Assembly (NCBI GenBank): GCA_029582265.1
Contig: CM055830.1
Coordinates: 24,288,163 to 24,352,162 of the forward strand
DNA: 64,000 nucleotides
DNA from: Zoroaster sp. YZ-2022
Lineage: Eukaryota; Echinodermata; Asteroidea; Forcipulatida; Zoroasteridae
Direction of reading: 5' to 3'
Below are positions 21,283 through 32,100 of the stretch, piece after piece. Below the pieces are notes generated by a model, which was not told the origin of the DNA, ran no database searches, and was given only the letters and a program-made list of their open reading frames with translations. Within the stretch, counting starts at the first letter, position 1. The number at the start of each line of letters is the position of its first letter. The position numbers and the translations under genes were made by a program.

Positions 21283-22194
21283 CATCTCTCATATCCCACA
21301 GCGATTTGTATCACATTTCATATATAGCCCCGTATTCAGCCATCATGCAAATTGCATTTTCAATTTATTGGATTTATGTTTGATTTTTCATTTATCTCTT
21401 AGTTTTAGATCTTATTAAATAGTTATTTAGGTTCATTATTTTACCACATTTATGCACTTCGTGTATTGATTTATCTGTGTAAATACATTTCTTTAACCCT
21501 AACCCCATATGTATTTTGGCTAGGAACCTTCCTGAATCCTCCAAAATCCTCCAGTGCACTTTTGGAAACATGCCCTTATCTTCAAAATGCACCATGCATT
21601 TTCGTTGATCTTTCATATTCAGCACTTATGGCCTATACATGTAGTTCTTGCCTGGTAGTAATTTTGCTCCATTTGAAGAGGTGAAAGTACCAGCTTCCAA
21701 CAGTGCTGAATTTTTCCAAAAAATAGTGAACGCATGTTGCCATTGGGGTAAAGACTTTGGACTTTTTTCCAGACCTTCCCTATCATTTTACACTGGGCTC
21801 TTCAATCATACACTCTTACAACAGATTGGTTAAAATAACCAATATAATGTTTAATTTTAACCATTGTTGTTGGTCGATACAATTGTATGTGTCCAACCAA
21901 AATCTTGATCAAATTAACCAATCTAGATATGTTTACCTTTTAACCAATAATTTTTTGTTAAAATTCTAACCAATAAAGAGTTGGTCATTTTAATCAATAT
22001 TATGATTGTGACCAAAATTATAACCAATCATTTATATTTATTGTTTGAAATATATACAATTTACTTTGGTAGATCCTTCTGCATTTATACAAATGTATTA
22101 TGCTTAATTGCATTAATGTTATTAACGTGTTATGGCATCAACGAATTAAATATTTATTTAATTCATTGATGCCATTTTACGTTAATAACATTAA

Positions 22195-22577
22195 CCCTCC
22201 TACATTGTTGTGTACTTCCGGTACCTTTTTCATATAAGTTGATCCACCATTTGAAACCATTCGCTTTTGTGGTTTTGAATGGTGAAATAACTGTGTACAG
22301 TATTGATTCCCCCAAATGGTTTTGAATGGTAGGTCAGCTACATAATACAAAACCTTGTTTGGATCTTTCCAAATGGTAGTACGGCTAATACAAAACCTTG
22401 TTTGGATACTTTTAAGTGGTGAATCAATGGACCCTCTATGCATTTGAATGGATTTGAATGGTAGTAAAGCTTGCTACCAACACTGTTCAAATGGTATCAC
22501 CATGTGTGTACAAAACCAATGGGCATTTTGGTAAGTGGAAATTTTGAATGGTTTCAAATGGTCAAACAGTAGGAGGG
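22195..22577. mobile_element. TTAA-flanked MITE, CCCTCCTAC family
   Basis: TTAA at 22191-22194 and 22578-22581; ends CCCTCCTAC and GTAGGAGGG. TTAA duplication and CCC ends are those of piggyBac-type elements. The interior repeats TTTGAATGGT (or its reverse complement) about eight times. Confidence 0.75.
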
Positions 22578-22911
22578 TTAATGCATTTATACATTAATAA
22601 TACAATATACATACAACCTTGTCCATTGATGTACTGTCACCCGTAGCTTGACTCCTGTATACTTTATGACACACAGTATGATACACATTATGTACCATAG
22701 TTCAAGTTTCATCATCTTTTCAGTCATAGTTTTTCCATTTTTGCATTCACAAGAAAACATTATGTTTACACATACTTCACAAATTCTTTGATAATTTATA
22801 CAAGAAAAAACACAAACAATTTACAATAAATGTTAAATTAAAAAAAAATTATCAATATATTTTCAAAGAAATTGTACAACTTCTAGCCCCGCCTACTGGT
22901 TTGCATATTAA

Positions 22912-23209
22912 CCCTAACCTTCCCAAATTCTCCAAAATTCTCTTTGCTAAAGAGAAGGATTTTGAAGGATTGAGGTTATTAGGCATACTTGCCTTTCCAT
23001 GGTACATGTACATCCATGTTTGTTGTAGTGATTGCAAGGTCAGTGGACACAGTTTATTGCTCCATGCATGCAGGGAGGGTCCCTGGCCATGTACATGTAT
23101 CACATATTAGAAACACATGTGTGCATACATGCCATGTGCTTGCTTTACTACTGAAGGATTTTGTAGGATTCAGGTTATGTGTAAGCAAATGAGCCTAGGG
23201 AGTTAGGGT
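22912..23209. mobile_element. TTAA-flanked MITE, CCCTAAC family
   Basis: Left TTAACCCTAACCTTCCCAAA, right GGGAGTTAGGGTTTAA; sub-terminal AAATTCTCCAAAATTCTC / GAAGGATTTTGTAGGATT. Closely similar to 37807-38141. Confidence 0.75.
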
Positions 23210-23419
23210 TTAAATAAAACAACCAAGATATTGCTTAAAATTACAAACATTCTGTGACCAAGGTAATTGGTTGCCAAGTAACCATTGTATTTGTCACTTG
23301 TTCACCAATCTCTTGGTTAAAATAATAAACCAATCTGTTTTAAGAGTGTACCATTCTATACGCATAATGGGCACCCAACACATGTTCTTGTAGCCACCTG
23401 TAGCCGGTAGCCACCATCA

Positions 23420-23800
23420 AGGTAAACACTTTGGACTTGTATTTTTTTCTGAGATTCCTTATCATTTAACACTGGCCCCTTCAATCATACTATTCTACAC
23501 ATATAATGGGCACCCACCACGTTCTAACTTGTAGCCACCTGTAGCCGGTAATAATAATAATAATAATAATAATGTGTGGATTTATATAGCGCACGTATCC
23601 ACCAACTAAGTGGTGCTCAAGGCGCATTATATTATTACCCCTGCTCATAAGGCTCATAAGGCTCATAAATCATTCCTGAAACCATCGGGGTAAAGACTTA
23701 AATGGACATTTGTATTTTTCTCTCAGATTCCTTATCATTTAACACTGGCCCCTTCAATCATACCTATTATACTGTATAATAGAGATCAGTGGAATCCACC
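23420..23800. repeat. Tandem copies of a CCGGTA...TCAATCATAC unit
   Basis: The stretch GATTCCTTATCATTTAACAC then TGGCCCCTTCAATCATAC occurs at 23452-23492 and 23725-23764 and, interrupted by the element at 21811, at about 21770-21810. Copies are separated by GGGCACCCACCACGTTCTAA and GTAGCCACCTGTAGCCGGTA. Confidence 0.7.
23549..23678 (-). mobile_element. 5'-truncated SINE, long subtype
   Basis: On the minus strand: GGTTTCAGGAATGATTTATG, AGCCTTATGAGC repeats, then the tail GCGCCTTGAGCACCACTTAG, GCGCTATATAAATC and (ATT)n, matching 32368-32501. Confidence 0.8.
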
Positions 23801-23871
23801 ACATTCTAAGCAATTTTGTTCGTGTTCCAATGTTTGCCGCCACCAAGCGCCTGAAATTAATTGCCTTTAAA

Positions 23872-24762
23872 TAGGGTTTTCAGTTTGTACGTGCTTGACC
23901 GAAGCCCTCCACACGCACAGCGCATCGCCCGCAACAAAAAACATCAAAATTTTAAATCAAAAAATTATATTACTTTTACCTGTCGAAATCTTACATGTAA
24001 TAGCTCATTGGAAAGCTTATAGTCTCAGCTGTCCAACAATGTACATAAAATAGCAATCGGAAGTACGTGCGAAAGGCTAGGTTTTTATGAATGAACCACT
24101 CTCGTCCCGCCCAGCCTTTCGCGAAGTGTTCTGAGATCGGGTGCATTCGGCCCGTAAAATTTGCAGCGCTCTGCTGAGGGCATCCACTTCGGAGCTGTCT
24201 CCGCGCCCGAGTACATTGTGATTGACATGAAAACGGGTTTCCCTATAGAGTCAAAGGGCTCCTTTACATACCCATGCTTGCTCGATCTCCACAGCTACTC
24301 TACAACCAAAGTTATGAAGAGATAACAAATTTAACACCGTTTTTCGAGGTGAAATTTTTAAGTTGAAAGGTAAGAGCGATGTCTGAATGAATTTTACACC
24401 TCTTTTCTATCATATGTGAAAGTTTTGAGCCGTAATTGTGTTTAGTTTTGAGCGGAGAGTGTATTTTTTTACACCCTCTCAAAAGCTCTTATGAGGGAAA
24501 CGAGCACGAACGCTGTGCGTGTGTATCACGGTGTGTGTAGGCTGATTCAACGGTTTTGTTGCCATTAGGGACGTACACAGTGTATGGACAGTCGGGCTTC
24601 ATCGAATGCTGTATACTTGATTAAATAAAACAGAATTCCTCAAAAACTACTCGTCCGATTTTCTTGATTTAAAAACCATTGTATTTCTTTCATTAAGACC
24701 TTTAATTTGATATAAATATTGAGCATATTGGTTTAGGAATAATTTTTCACCTGAAAACCCTA
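23872..24762. mobile_element. hAT-like non-autonomous transposon, 891 bp
   Basis: Ends TAGGGTTTTCAG and CTGAAAACCCTA; CTTTAAA at both flanks (23865-23871, 24763-24769). Sub-terminal CACACGCACAGCG and CGCTGTGCGTGTGT are also inverted. No long frame remains. Confidence 0.75.
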
Positions 24763-25102
24763 CTTTAAATAGTCATTGCAGTTATGGCCGGCCTAGCTTA
24801 CAACATGGAGGAAGGAAATATTTGGTACCGCAACATTCTAACGTTACACACGATTTCCCCAGGTACTCCGTAATTCTAATGAATGTACATGTATTGTTAT
24901 TTTGGTCTCCCTCTCCTGCATGTCCTGGATAAAAATAGTCACGGAAAGAATGTCATATCCGACCACCACTTTTTAAGGGTTTTTTGGAATTTTTTTTACA
25001 ACCACTAACCAGTTAAAAAATGATTCCATCGATTTTTGGGGGTACAGAAAGCGAAAACTATCTTTAAAATCCACTTTTATGATGGTTTTCGGACTTGATT
25101 TC

Positions 25103-25342
25103 CCTTCTAAAAAAATCCTCCCCTTCAGAAAATTAGAAGGATCCTATTATAGTTGCCACTGCGCATGTACAATGACCGTGTTGGTCACTTATGGGGGAGT
25201 TGACAAGATCAGACTGACATGACTGAGGAAGTCATCGCATACCAAAAATGCCTGATTTTTCATGAAATAAATATCCTGGAATAATTTGAAGTACATGTCC
25301 ATCATCATCCATATGTTCTCCACACTAGGTAGGTAAGATTAC
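25103..25342. repeat. Dispersed repeat, second copy of 18735-18980
   Basis: Same orientation and full length as the first copy; differences are scattered substitutions and a few indels such as AATTAGAAGGATCC for AATAGCAGGATCC. Confidence 0.85.
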
Positions 25343-25490
25343 ATTATTGGTTATATTTAATGAGAAAAAGTGGCGGTCGGATACGACATTCTACCCATAG
25401 ACTAGTACTAGTCACACTGCATTAACAGTCACTGCCACAAAACTTACCAGTGACTTACACAACGTAGGCAGGATCAGCCAACTTCCAGAA

Positions 25491-25509
25491 CTAGTACTAG
25501 TAGTAGTAC

Positions 25510-25599
<90 letters not shown>

Positions 25600-25615
25600 A
25601 GTACTAGTAGTAGTA
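25491..25615. repeat. (TAG)n microsatellite
   Basis: About 30 uninterrupted TAG units bracketed by ACTAGTACTAGTAGTAGTAC-like palindromic edges. Confidence 0.95.
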
Positions 25616-26117
25616 TGAACTTCTACCGCACGGTCAGTGTATGTATTATTGCACTGGAGAACCCAATATAATTTTATACTAGTCTCTGAAGTCTTATTTT
25701 ATACAACATAACACGTAGTTTGTCATGCACATTTTTCGATTTTTTATTTCTATCATGACAAGTGGTAAACGAAAGGTTGACGCGTGCTGAAAATATTAGA
25801 TTTGCTTCAAGTCATTAGGCTCCCAATGAATGCGTGAACGTACATGTACGTTAAATGAGTTCATGCGATGAGCGCATATATTGCGTAGTCCGGCAGTGAA
25901 TTTGCACCCACTAAGTGTCTTGATGATATTAATAAATACACTTTAGCGTCAAGTGAGCATTATGCGCATGCGTACACTTTATGCAAGTATATTATGGTAC
26001 CGAGTGCGCATGTACTGGCAATGATCGCTAGAGATCATATTCCGCGCGTAAGAACATAACTGCAGAATACGCCAAACGCGACGCACTGCACTGTCTCGCG
26101 GACCTAGCTTGAAGATC
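25616..26117. other. No feature recognised
   Basis: Unique-looking intergenic sequence without a plausible frame or repeat. Confidence 0.3.
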
Positions 26118-26300
26118 TGGGGTGCGTTCCGCTTGCGCGAACGTTGCAAACGTTCGCCAACGTTTGCAAACAATTTCAAGTGGAACCAATTGTGCGCCGC
26201 CAATGTTGGCGAACGTTGGCCAACGTAGTTTTGATGTGTTTGCGGTTGTGCGAACATTGCGCTCACAATCGGTTCCACTCGCACAAGCGGAACGCAGCCC
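26118..26300. mobile_element. Small MITE, GGGGTGCGTTCCGC ends
   Basis: Left GGGGTGCGTTCCGCTTGCGC, right GCACAAGCGGAACGCAGCCC are inverted. The inside is filled with GAACGTTGGC/GCCAACGTT and GGTTCCAC words arranged as a hairpin. Confidence 0.65.
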
Positions 26301-26473
26301 TGACGTCCGCTCTGAGCTAGCTAGCTAGAGGTGCGTGAATTACGCCAGATCCTAGCTGTGCTCTGCCGCCATATTTTTCCCGATGCTGAACTTTGACCTT
26401 GGTTGGTAGCTAGCGCTCGCAAGCCTCGAAGCGTGACGTCAGATTTTCAGCACAACGCGTTAACGTATCCAAT

Positions 26474-26987
26474 GGGTGCGTTCGAGTAGCTTCCCCGAGG
26501 TAACCCGAGTACGTAACACGGGTGAGTACAACCTAATCGAACAAGCATCCCGTTGAACGTTCGCCCTGCTAGTCTTGTGGTCGTTAAAGCGATGTGAAGA
26601 ATGTCAAATGTCAAAGGTCACACGGACTTTGTAAACAAAATATTTACAACGAAACGATCGCAAAATAATTATTTCCCGGATAAAAAAGGAACTAATGATC
26701 GTATTACTTCTCAGGTTCGTACAAAATAACACAATCTTCTAGTACAACAACACAGTCTCTACTCACAGATTCATTGTTTAAGGGTTGAAAATGTATGTGA
26801 AAAACTTTACGAAATTGCTGCACTAAAAACAAAGATGGCAGCCATTCTGAATATTCTCAAAGTGACGTCACTTACCCGGGTCTGCCTCGAGTGACCTGCT
26901 TCGCGAGCCCCGGAAATGACGTCGACCTACTCGAACGCTCCGGAGTCAGACCTGGGTCGACCCGGGGAAGCTACTCGAACGCACCCA
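26474..26987. mobile_element. MITE with GGGTGCGTTCGAGTAG ends
   Basis: Left GGGTGCGTTCGAGTAGCTTC (from about 26475), right GAAGCTACTCGAACGCACCC (to about 26986) are inverted and flanked by AAT on both sides. Sub-terminal ACCCGAGTACGTAAC and TTACCCGGGTC are also paired. A 3-bp duplication fits PIF/Harbinger-type elements; assignment uncertain. Confidence 0.7.
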
Positions 26988-27430
26988 ATGAAATCCTTTG
27001 AGTGGTACGCCTGGAGCCTGTCTATATCCTTCATAGGATTATGGCCGTGGATAGGGTGCTGGTACGCTCTTCGCTCTCCAAGTTTTCATAATATTCAGTG
27101 GTTTTTAGGGGTTTTGTAGTATAATTTTCATACCATCTTCAAGATTTCCAATCAGAGAATCCAGTGGACGTATTTATTTCTTCAGATTTTCGTCGACTTT
27201 GATAATATCTGTGGATATATTTGTGAGTTCCTTCTGGATTTATGTTGTGTGTGCCAAGTGTGTCATGCATGACTGAACTTCTTCAGTACTACAACTCCAT
27301 GCTCATTGATCCTCATTACGTATGCAAAGCTGTGGACAAATTAGCCTCACTAATAAACAATCTCGGGATACACAAAGCGTCACCATAGGAAGTGTTCTTT
27401 TTTCTGCTGATGAGTCATCAATAGACCATC

Positions 27431-29132
27431 ATGGCGGACAAATGCATGACTGCTAAGGAGACGGCCAATGTAGTGAGACAAACACATGAAAAGAACATTG
27501 ACAGTAGGAGTAAGGACCCTACAACAACTGAATAATTTCGATCTAGAAGCAACACAGGCATTAATCCAAGGAACTCTGGCATCAATATCAACTGATGAAG
27601 ATCCTACATGTATTGCCAATGAAAGATTCACAATCGCACAAACACTGAAAAAGTATACACAGGACCGTATCACACTACTAACTCGCCAGCCCTCTACTTC
27701 GGCCCCCTCAATAGCTGAACGTATATTCGCAGCAGCATCGCCACTAAAGAAAGATTCATCCTCCTTCAAAACTGCAACCAACAGCTCGCAACCAAAGATA
27801 CCTTGTTTGGACTCATGTGAACAAGACCACAAGGGGAAATCTGTTGCCTGCAGTCTATGCCAAATAGAATACCATCCCCAGTGCGTTGGTCTAAACGCGA
27901 GTGCACGACGTACTGTTTGGTTCTGTATAAACTGCAGAAATGTTACAAGAACCGTGAAAAGTCTGCAAGAGAAAATTAAATCGCACGAGAAAGAGCAACA
28001 TGACATCAAGCAAGAAACCGACATTCTGAAAGAGAGATTAAAAGAACAACACGAAACCGTGGAAATACTGCAGGAAACAGTCGCCTCCATTGAGAAAGAG
28101 CACCATGACCTAAAGCTAGAAAACGAAGCACTGAAACAGGAACTGGAAGCACAACATACAACCAAGAATCTACAAAGGAGTCCCCAGAAGCTTGCCGAAA
28201 CACAATGTGATACACACCCGGATGTACAGCCCAGTTCACAATCTGTCTCTGGCACTACCGATAACCAACAAAGCCAAACACACAAAACACTCCTAATTGG
28301 AGATTCGATCATAAAGGATATCTACGCTAAGGGCCTGTGCGATACTGAGGTTATCTGTATGCGCGGCAAAACCATACAAGACACCAGCGAACGACTGAAG
28401 CATGCGAAAGTAGAGGAATTCAAGGCGATAATCATTCACGTGGGAACAAACAACTGCAGCAATGATGCTAGTACGGAGGACGCGGCAGAATCCTACAATG
28501 AAATGCTGGATAACTTAAATTCCAGGAATCCAGAATCTTCTAAGATCATCTCATCAATAATACCGCGTTCTGATTCTCCGGGCAACCAAGAAAGAGTGGA
28601 AGAGCTAAACAAGAAATTGCAAGTCATCGCTGATGGAAAATCCAACTGTATGTTCCTGAACAATGACAAAACCTTCAAGACAGGAGATGGAAATCCTGAC
28701 GCAAGTATGCTGAATGGAAGCAGGCTGCATCTCTCAAGTATAGGCACGAGGAAGCTACTAACAAACTTCAACTCTATACACACGATCATCAAACCCAGAG
28801 TCAACCGTGTGCAAGATCACTCACGTATATCGCCACCACCTGATCTCATGCACCGCTACGGACCCCGACGGGACAATGCCGTATATGCACCTCATCAGCA
28901 CCAGAGAGAAATGCAAGGGCAGAATCAAGTGCGCTTCCATCAAAGCGATGGAAATAGCCAACAACACTTCCACCACAATCAGCGATACAACAGCCACAGG
29001 GATGTACGTCGTGGATGTTACTTCTGCGGTGAATTGAATCACCAGAAAAGAGACTGTAAATTTGGTAAGCCTGTACAATGTTTCTCATGCGGTGGGTTTG
29101 GACACAAGCAAAACTCATTTTTGTGTCATTAG
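27431..29132 (+). pseudogene. LINE ORF1 (PHD finger, coiled coil, SGNH hydrolase, CCHC)
   Basis: An open frame of 548 codons begins at 27486, but an ATGGCGG at 27431 in another frame codes MADKCMTAKETANVVRQTHE, so the real N-terminus is probably upstream with one indel near 27530. Domains by residue of the 548-aa frame: PHD-like C-rich segment with CSLCQIEYHPQCVGL and WFCINCRN (about 107-155), coiled coil rich in E, K, Q (155-225), SGNH part with LLIGDSIIKDI (about 270), IIIHVGTNN (about 317) and a late GSRLHLSSIG (about 410), and knuckles CYFCGELNHQKRDC and CFSCGGFGH (about 510-545). In the second knuckle six residues separate His from the last Cys in place of four, then a stop follows, so the end may be shifted. 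RNA-binding/chaperone role in retrotransposition is family knowledge. Confidence 0.8.
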
Positions 29133-32100
29133 GTAATTGGCAAAGAAGAATGTGATGCCGTATCTGGTTTATTCACCAGAGGTACACGTACACGTAGTGA
29201 AACATTCCTAATTAGTACTAGTAACAGGTATGTGCCGGCATCTTACAACACATGTACACGTAGTAGTTTTAACGTTGTCCCTAATGAGGGGAAGGATAAC
29301 GATAATAACACAGACGCTCAATGTTATGTTTCCGATAAAAGCACACAAAGTGAAAATAGTGTATCTGATGATGCACTTGTAAATTCTAAGCATAACCAGG
29401 CATCATTTAGTAGTCATAGGAATCACCGTAAGCGAAAAACGCAAAGAAGGAGTAAAAAAAGTAATAAACCACACTCTAATCAATCAGTGCTGAACATTGC
29501 TTTTAATAATGTAAATAGGGTTAAAAACAAGGAGTACGAAATTAGTAAGCTTATTGACAAAGAAAACATCGATATTTTTGGAATCGCTGAAACATTCTTA
29601 AAAAATGACGATGGTATTGAAATTAAGGGTTACCGTTGGATTGGTAAAAAAAGGACACGCAAAGGTGGAGGTGGCATAGGTTTCCTGGACCTGGTGTCAG
29701 ATAAAACAAAAATTGTTGACGACAACCTTTTCGACTCGAAATTAGATGACATTGAGAGACAATGGATTAAAATCTCCACAGGTAATGTACCGATATTTAT
29801 CGCTGTTGCTTATTTCCCTGTTGAGGGTGTTGATATAGATCGTAGTGATGAACTGTACACTCAATTATTATCTGACTGCATTAGAATTGAGGAGACATGC
29901 GTCAATGAGTCTGAGATTGATAATGAGCCAAGAATCATAATCATGGCAGATTGTAATGGAAGGATAGGTAACGCGATACCATTCTGTGATAAGGAAACCA
30001 ATTCAAATGGTGAACGTCTCCTGAATTTTGCTGACAACTCTGGTCTTCAGATTTTGAATTGCACTAAGCTTTGTTATGGGAAATATACGTGGTTTCGACA
30101 TAATCTTAAAAGCGCGATTGATTACATGCTTTGCTCTAAGAGTGTCTTAAAGTACGCGAAGAAATTTACTGTAGACGATGAAAGATGATATCGGCAGTGA
30201 TCATAACGTTCTTCTGCTGAATTGTATCGTTGAAGTTGGAAAAGCAAACACTGCCACATGTAGTGATACTAGTGATCATAGTCAACAGGATAATGGTTAC
30301 TTCTGGGATATTGGCATAAACCATGATTGGTCCGATTTTCAAAATGAAATCTCTCACAAATTTTCTGATTGGAATTACAACCAATTTAATGATATAGATT
30401 CACTTTGGCATTCATGGAAAGACAATGTCATTGAAACAGCCACCGCAACAATAGGTATAAGAAAAACCAACTCAAAACTACGTAAATGGTGGGATAAAGG
30501 TATCGATGAAGGTATCAAAGAACGTAAAGTAGCCTGTAAAGCGCATAGGTTATGGTCTAAAGGAAATACACGTGACATTAATGTGGGTGATGGTTTATGG
30601 AGCGATTACCAAACAAAGCGTAGCTATGTCAAGAATCTTATAAGGGACAAGATTATGAAGTCTCGTGTTGAAAAATCAATGAAAATTGCTCAAGAAGGTG
30701 GTCCTCATAACCGAAAGTTTTGGAAAAACCTACGTGGGAACAAACGTAAGCAAGAAATATACTCTTTGAAAGACCCTGGGTCGGATAAGATTGTTACTGA
30801 CAGTAAACATATGAAAACATGTGTTTTATATTATTGGCGTACCTTAGGTAAAATGAATAGGGAACTTAATAACGCAAATAATGACGTGTTCACATACAAT
30901 GCGGAAAAAATGGTGAATCATTATAGATCTATAAGCGTCAATCAAAATATTTCGAGTAATGAGTACTTGCATAGTATCAATTTAACACATAAGATGGTTT
31001 CAGATGCTATTAAGAATTCTAAGAATAATAAGTCACCGGGTGTTGATGGCATCACGAACGAATTGTTGAAAAATGGCGGCGATTGTCTAACAGACTCAAT
31101 GTTTATTATCTTTAGTAAAATATTAGATGATAATGTAATCCCAAGCGAATGGAATAATGGTGTCATTATACCCATTTTCAAAAAAGGTGACCATAAGGAT
31201 ATGAATAATTATAGAGGTATTACACTTACATGTTGTATTTCAAAAATCTTTAATAGGATCATTGCAAATGAAATCTCTCTTTTCCTTGAAAATAGAAATG
31301 CACTCTCGGAAACTCAGGGAGGATTCAGAAAGAATAGTAGATGCGAAGATCATATATTCACTATAAAGAATATTGCTGCTAGTAGACTAGCGGAGAGTAA
31401 ACCCACATATATGGCATTCCTGGATTTTCAAAAAGCATTTGATACGGTCTGGAGGGATGGGTTACTACACGCAGCATGGAACATTGGAATTAGGGGAAAT
31501 ATTTGGAAACTCATTGATAATTTGTACACAAACGTCCAGTCTAGGGTCAAATTTGGTAATATTAACACAGAATACTTTGAGGTAGATCAAGGTGTCAAAC
31601 AAGGTTGTGTGCTTTCCCCTATTCTATTCTGTGTTTACATTAATGAATTTAGAAAGTTACTAGATGAACAAAATCTGGGTGTTAGAGTATGTAATGTTCG
31701 TATAGGTAGTTTATTCTGGGCTGATGACATCGTCCTTATCGCTAATGATGAATATGAGTTGCAAAGAATGTTAGATATAGCAGCGAACTTTTCCAACACT
31801 TGGAAAATGTGTTTTAATCATACTAAGTCGAACGTGCTCATCGTAGGGAAACGCATAAATGTTAATAGACTCTGGCAGCTCGGAAATAAATGTATCGGTG
31901 AAGTTGAAGGCTATAAATATCTAGGTGTAACGCTCAGTAGAAACCTTAATGATCATATGCACATGGCCGAGCGGTCTAGCGCACCGAACTCAAGTTCTGG
32001 TGTTGCCAGCAGCAGGGTGTGGGTTCGAGCCCCGGTCGTGACACTTGTGTCCTTGAGCAAGGTACTTAACCATAATTGCTTCGTCCTTCGGATGGGACGT

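Larger units (their letters stand above)
21811..23348. mobile_element. Tc1/mariner-like non-autonomous element, host of two nested MITEs
   Basis: Ends CACTCTTACAACAGATTGGT and ACCAATCTGTTTTAAGAGTG are inverted and flanked by TA. Interior is dominated by TTGGTTA/TAACCAA words. Elements 22195-22577 and 22912-23209 sit inside it. Comparison with the neighbouring copies of the flank (23490-23515) shows the empty site. Confidence 0.8.

Noticed and set aside
26122..26328. 68-codon frame in GC-rich sequence
   Set aside because: It coincides with a MITE made of self-complementary GAACGTTGGC words.
27380..28312. 310-codon Cys/Ser-rich minus-strand frame
   Set aside because: Antisense shadow of LINE ORF1, whose PHD, coiled-coil and esterase parts are clear on the plus strand.
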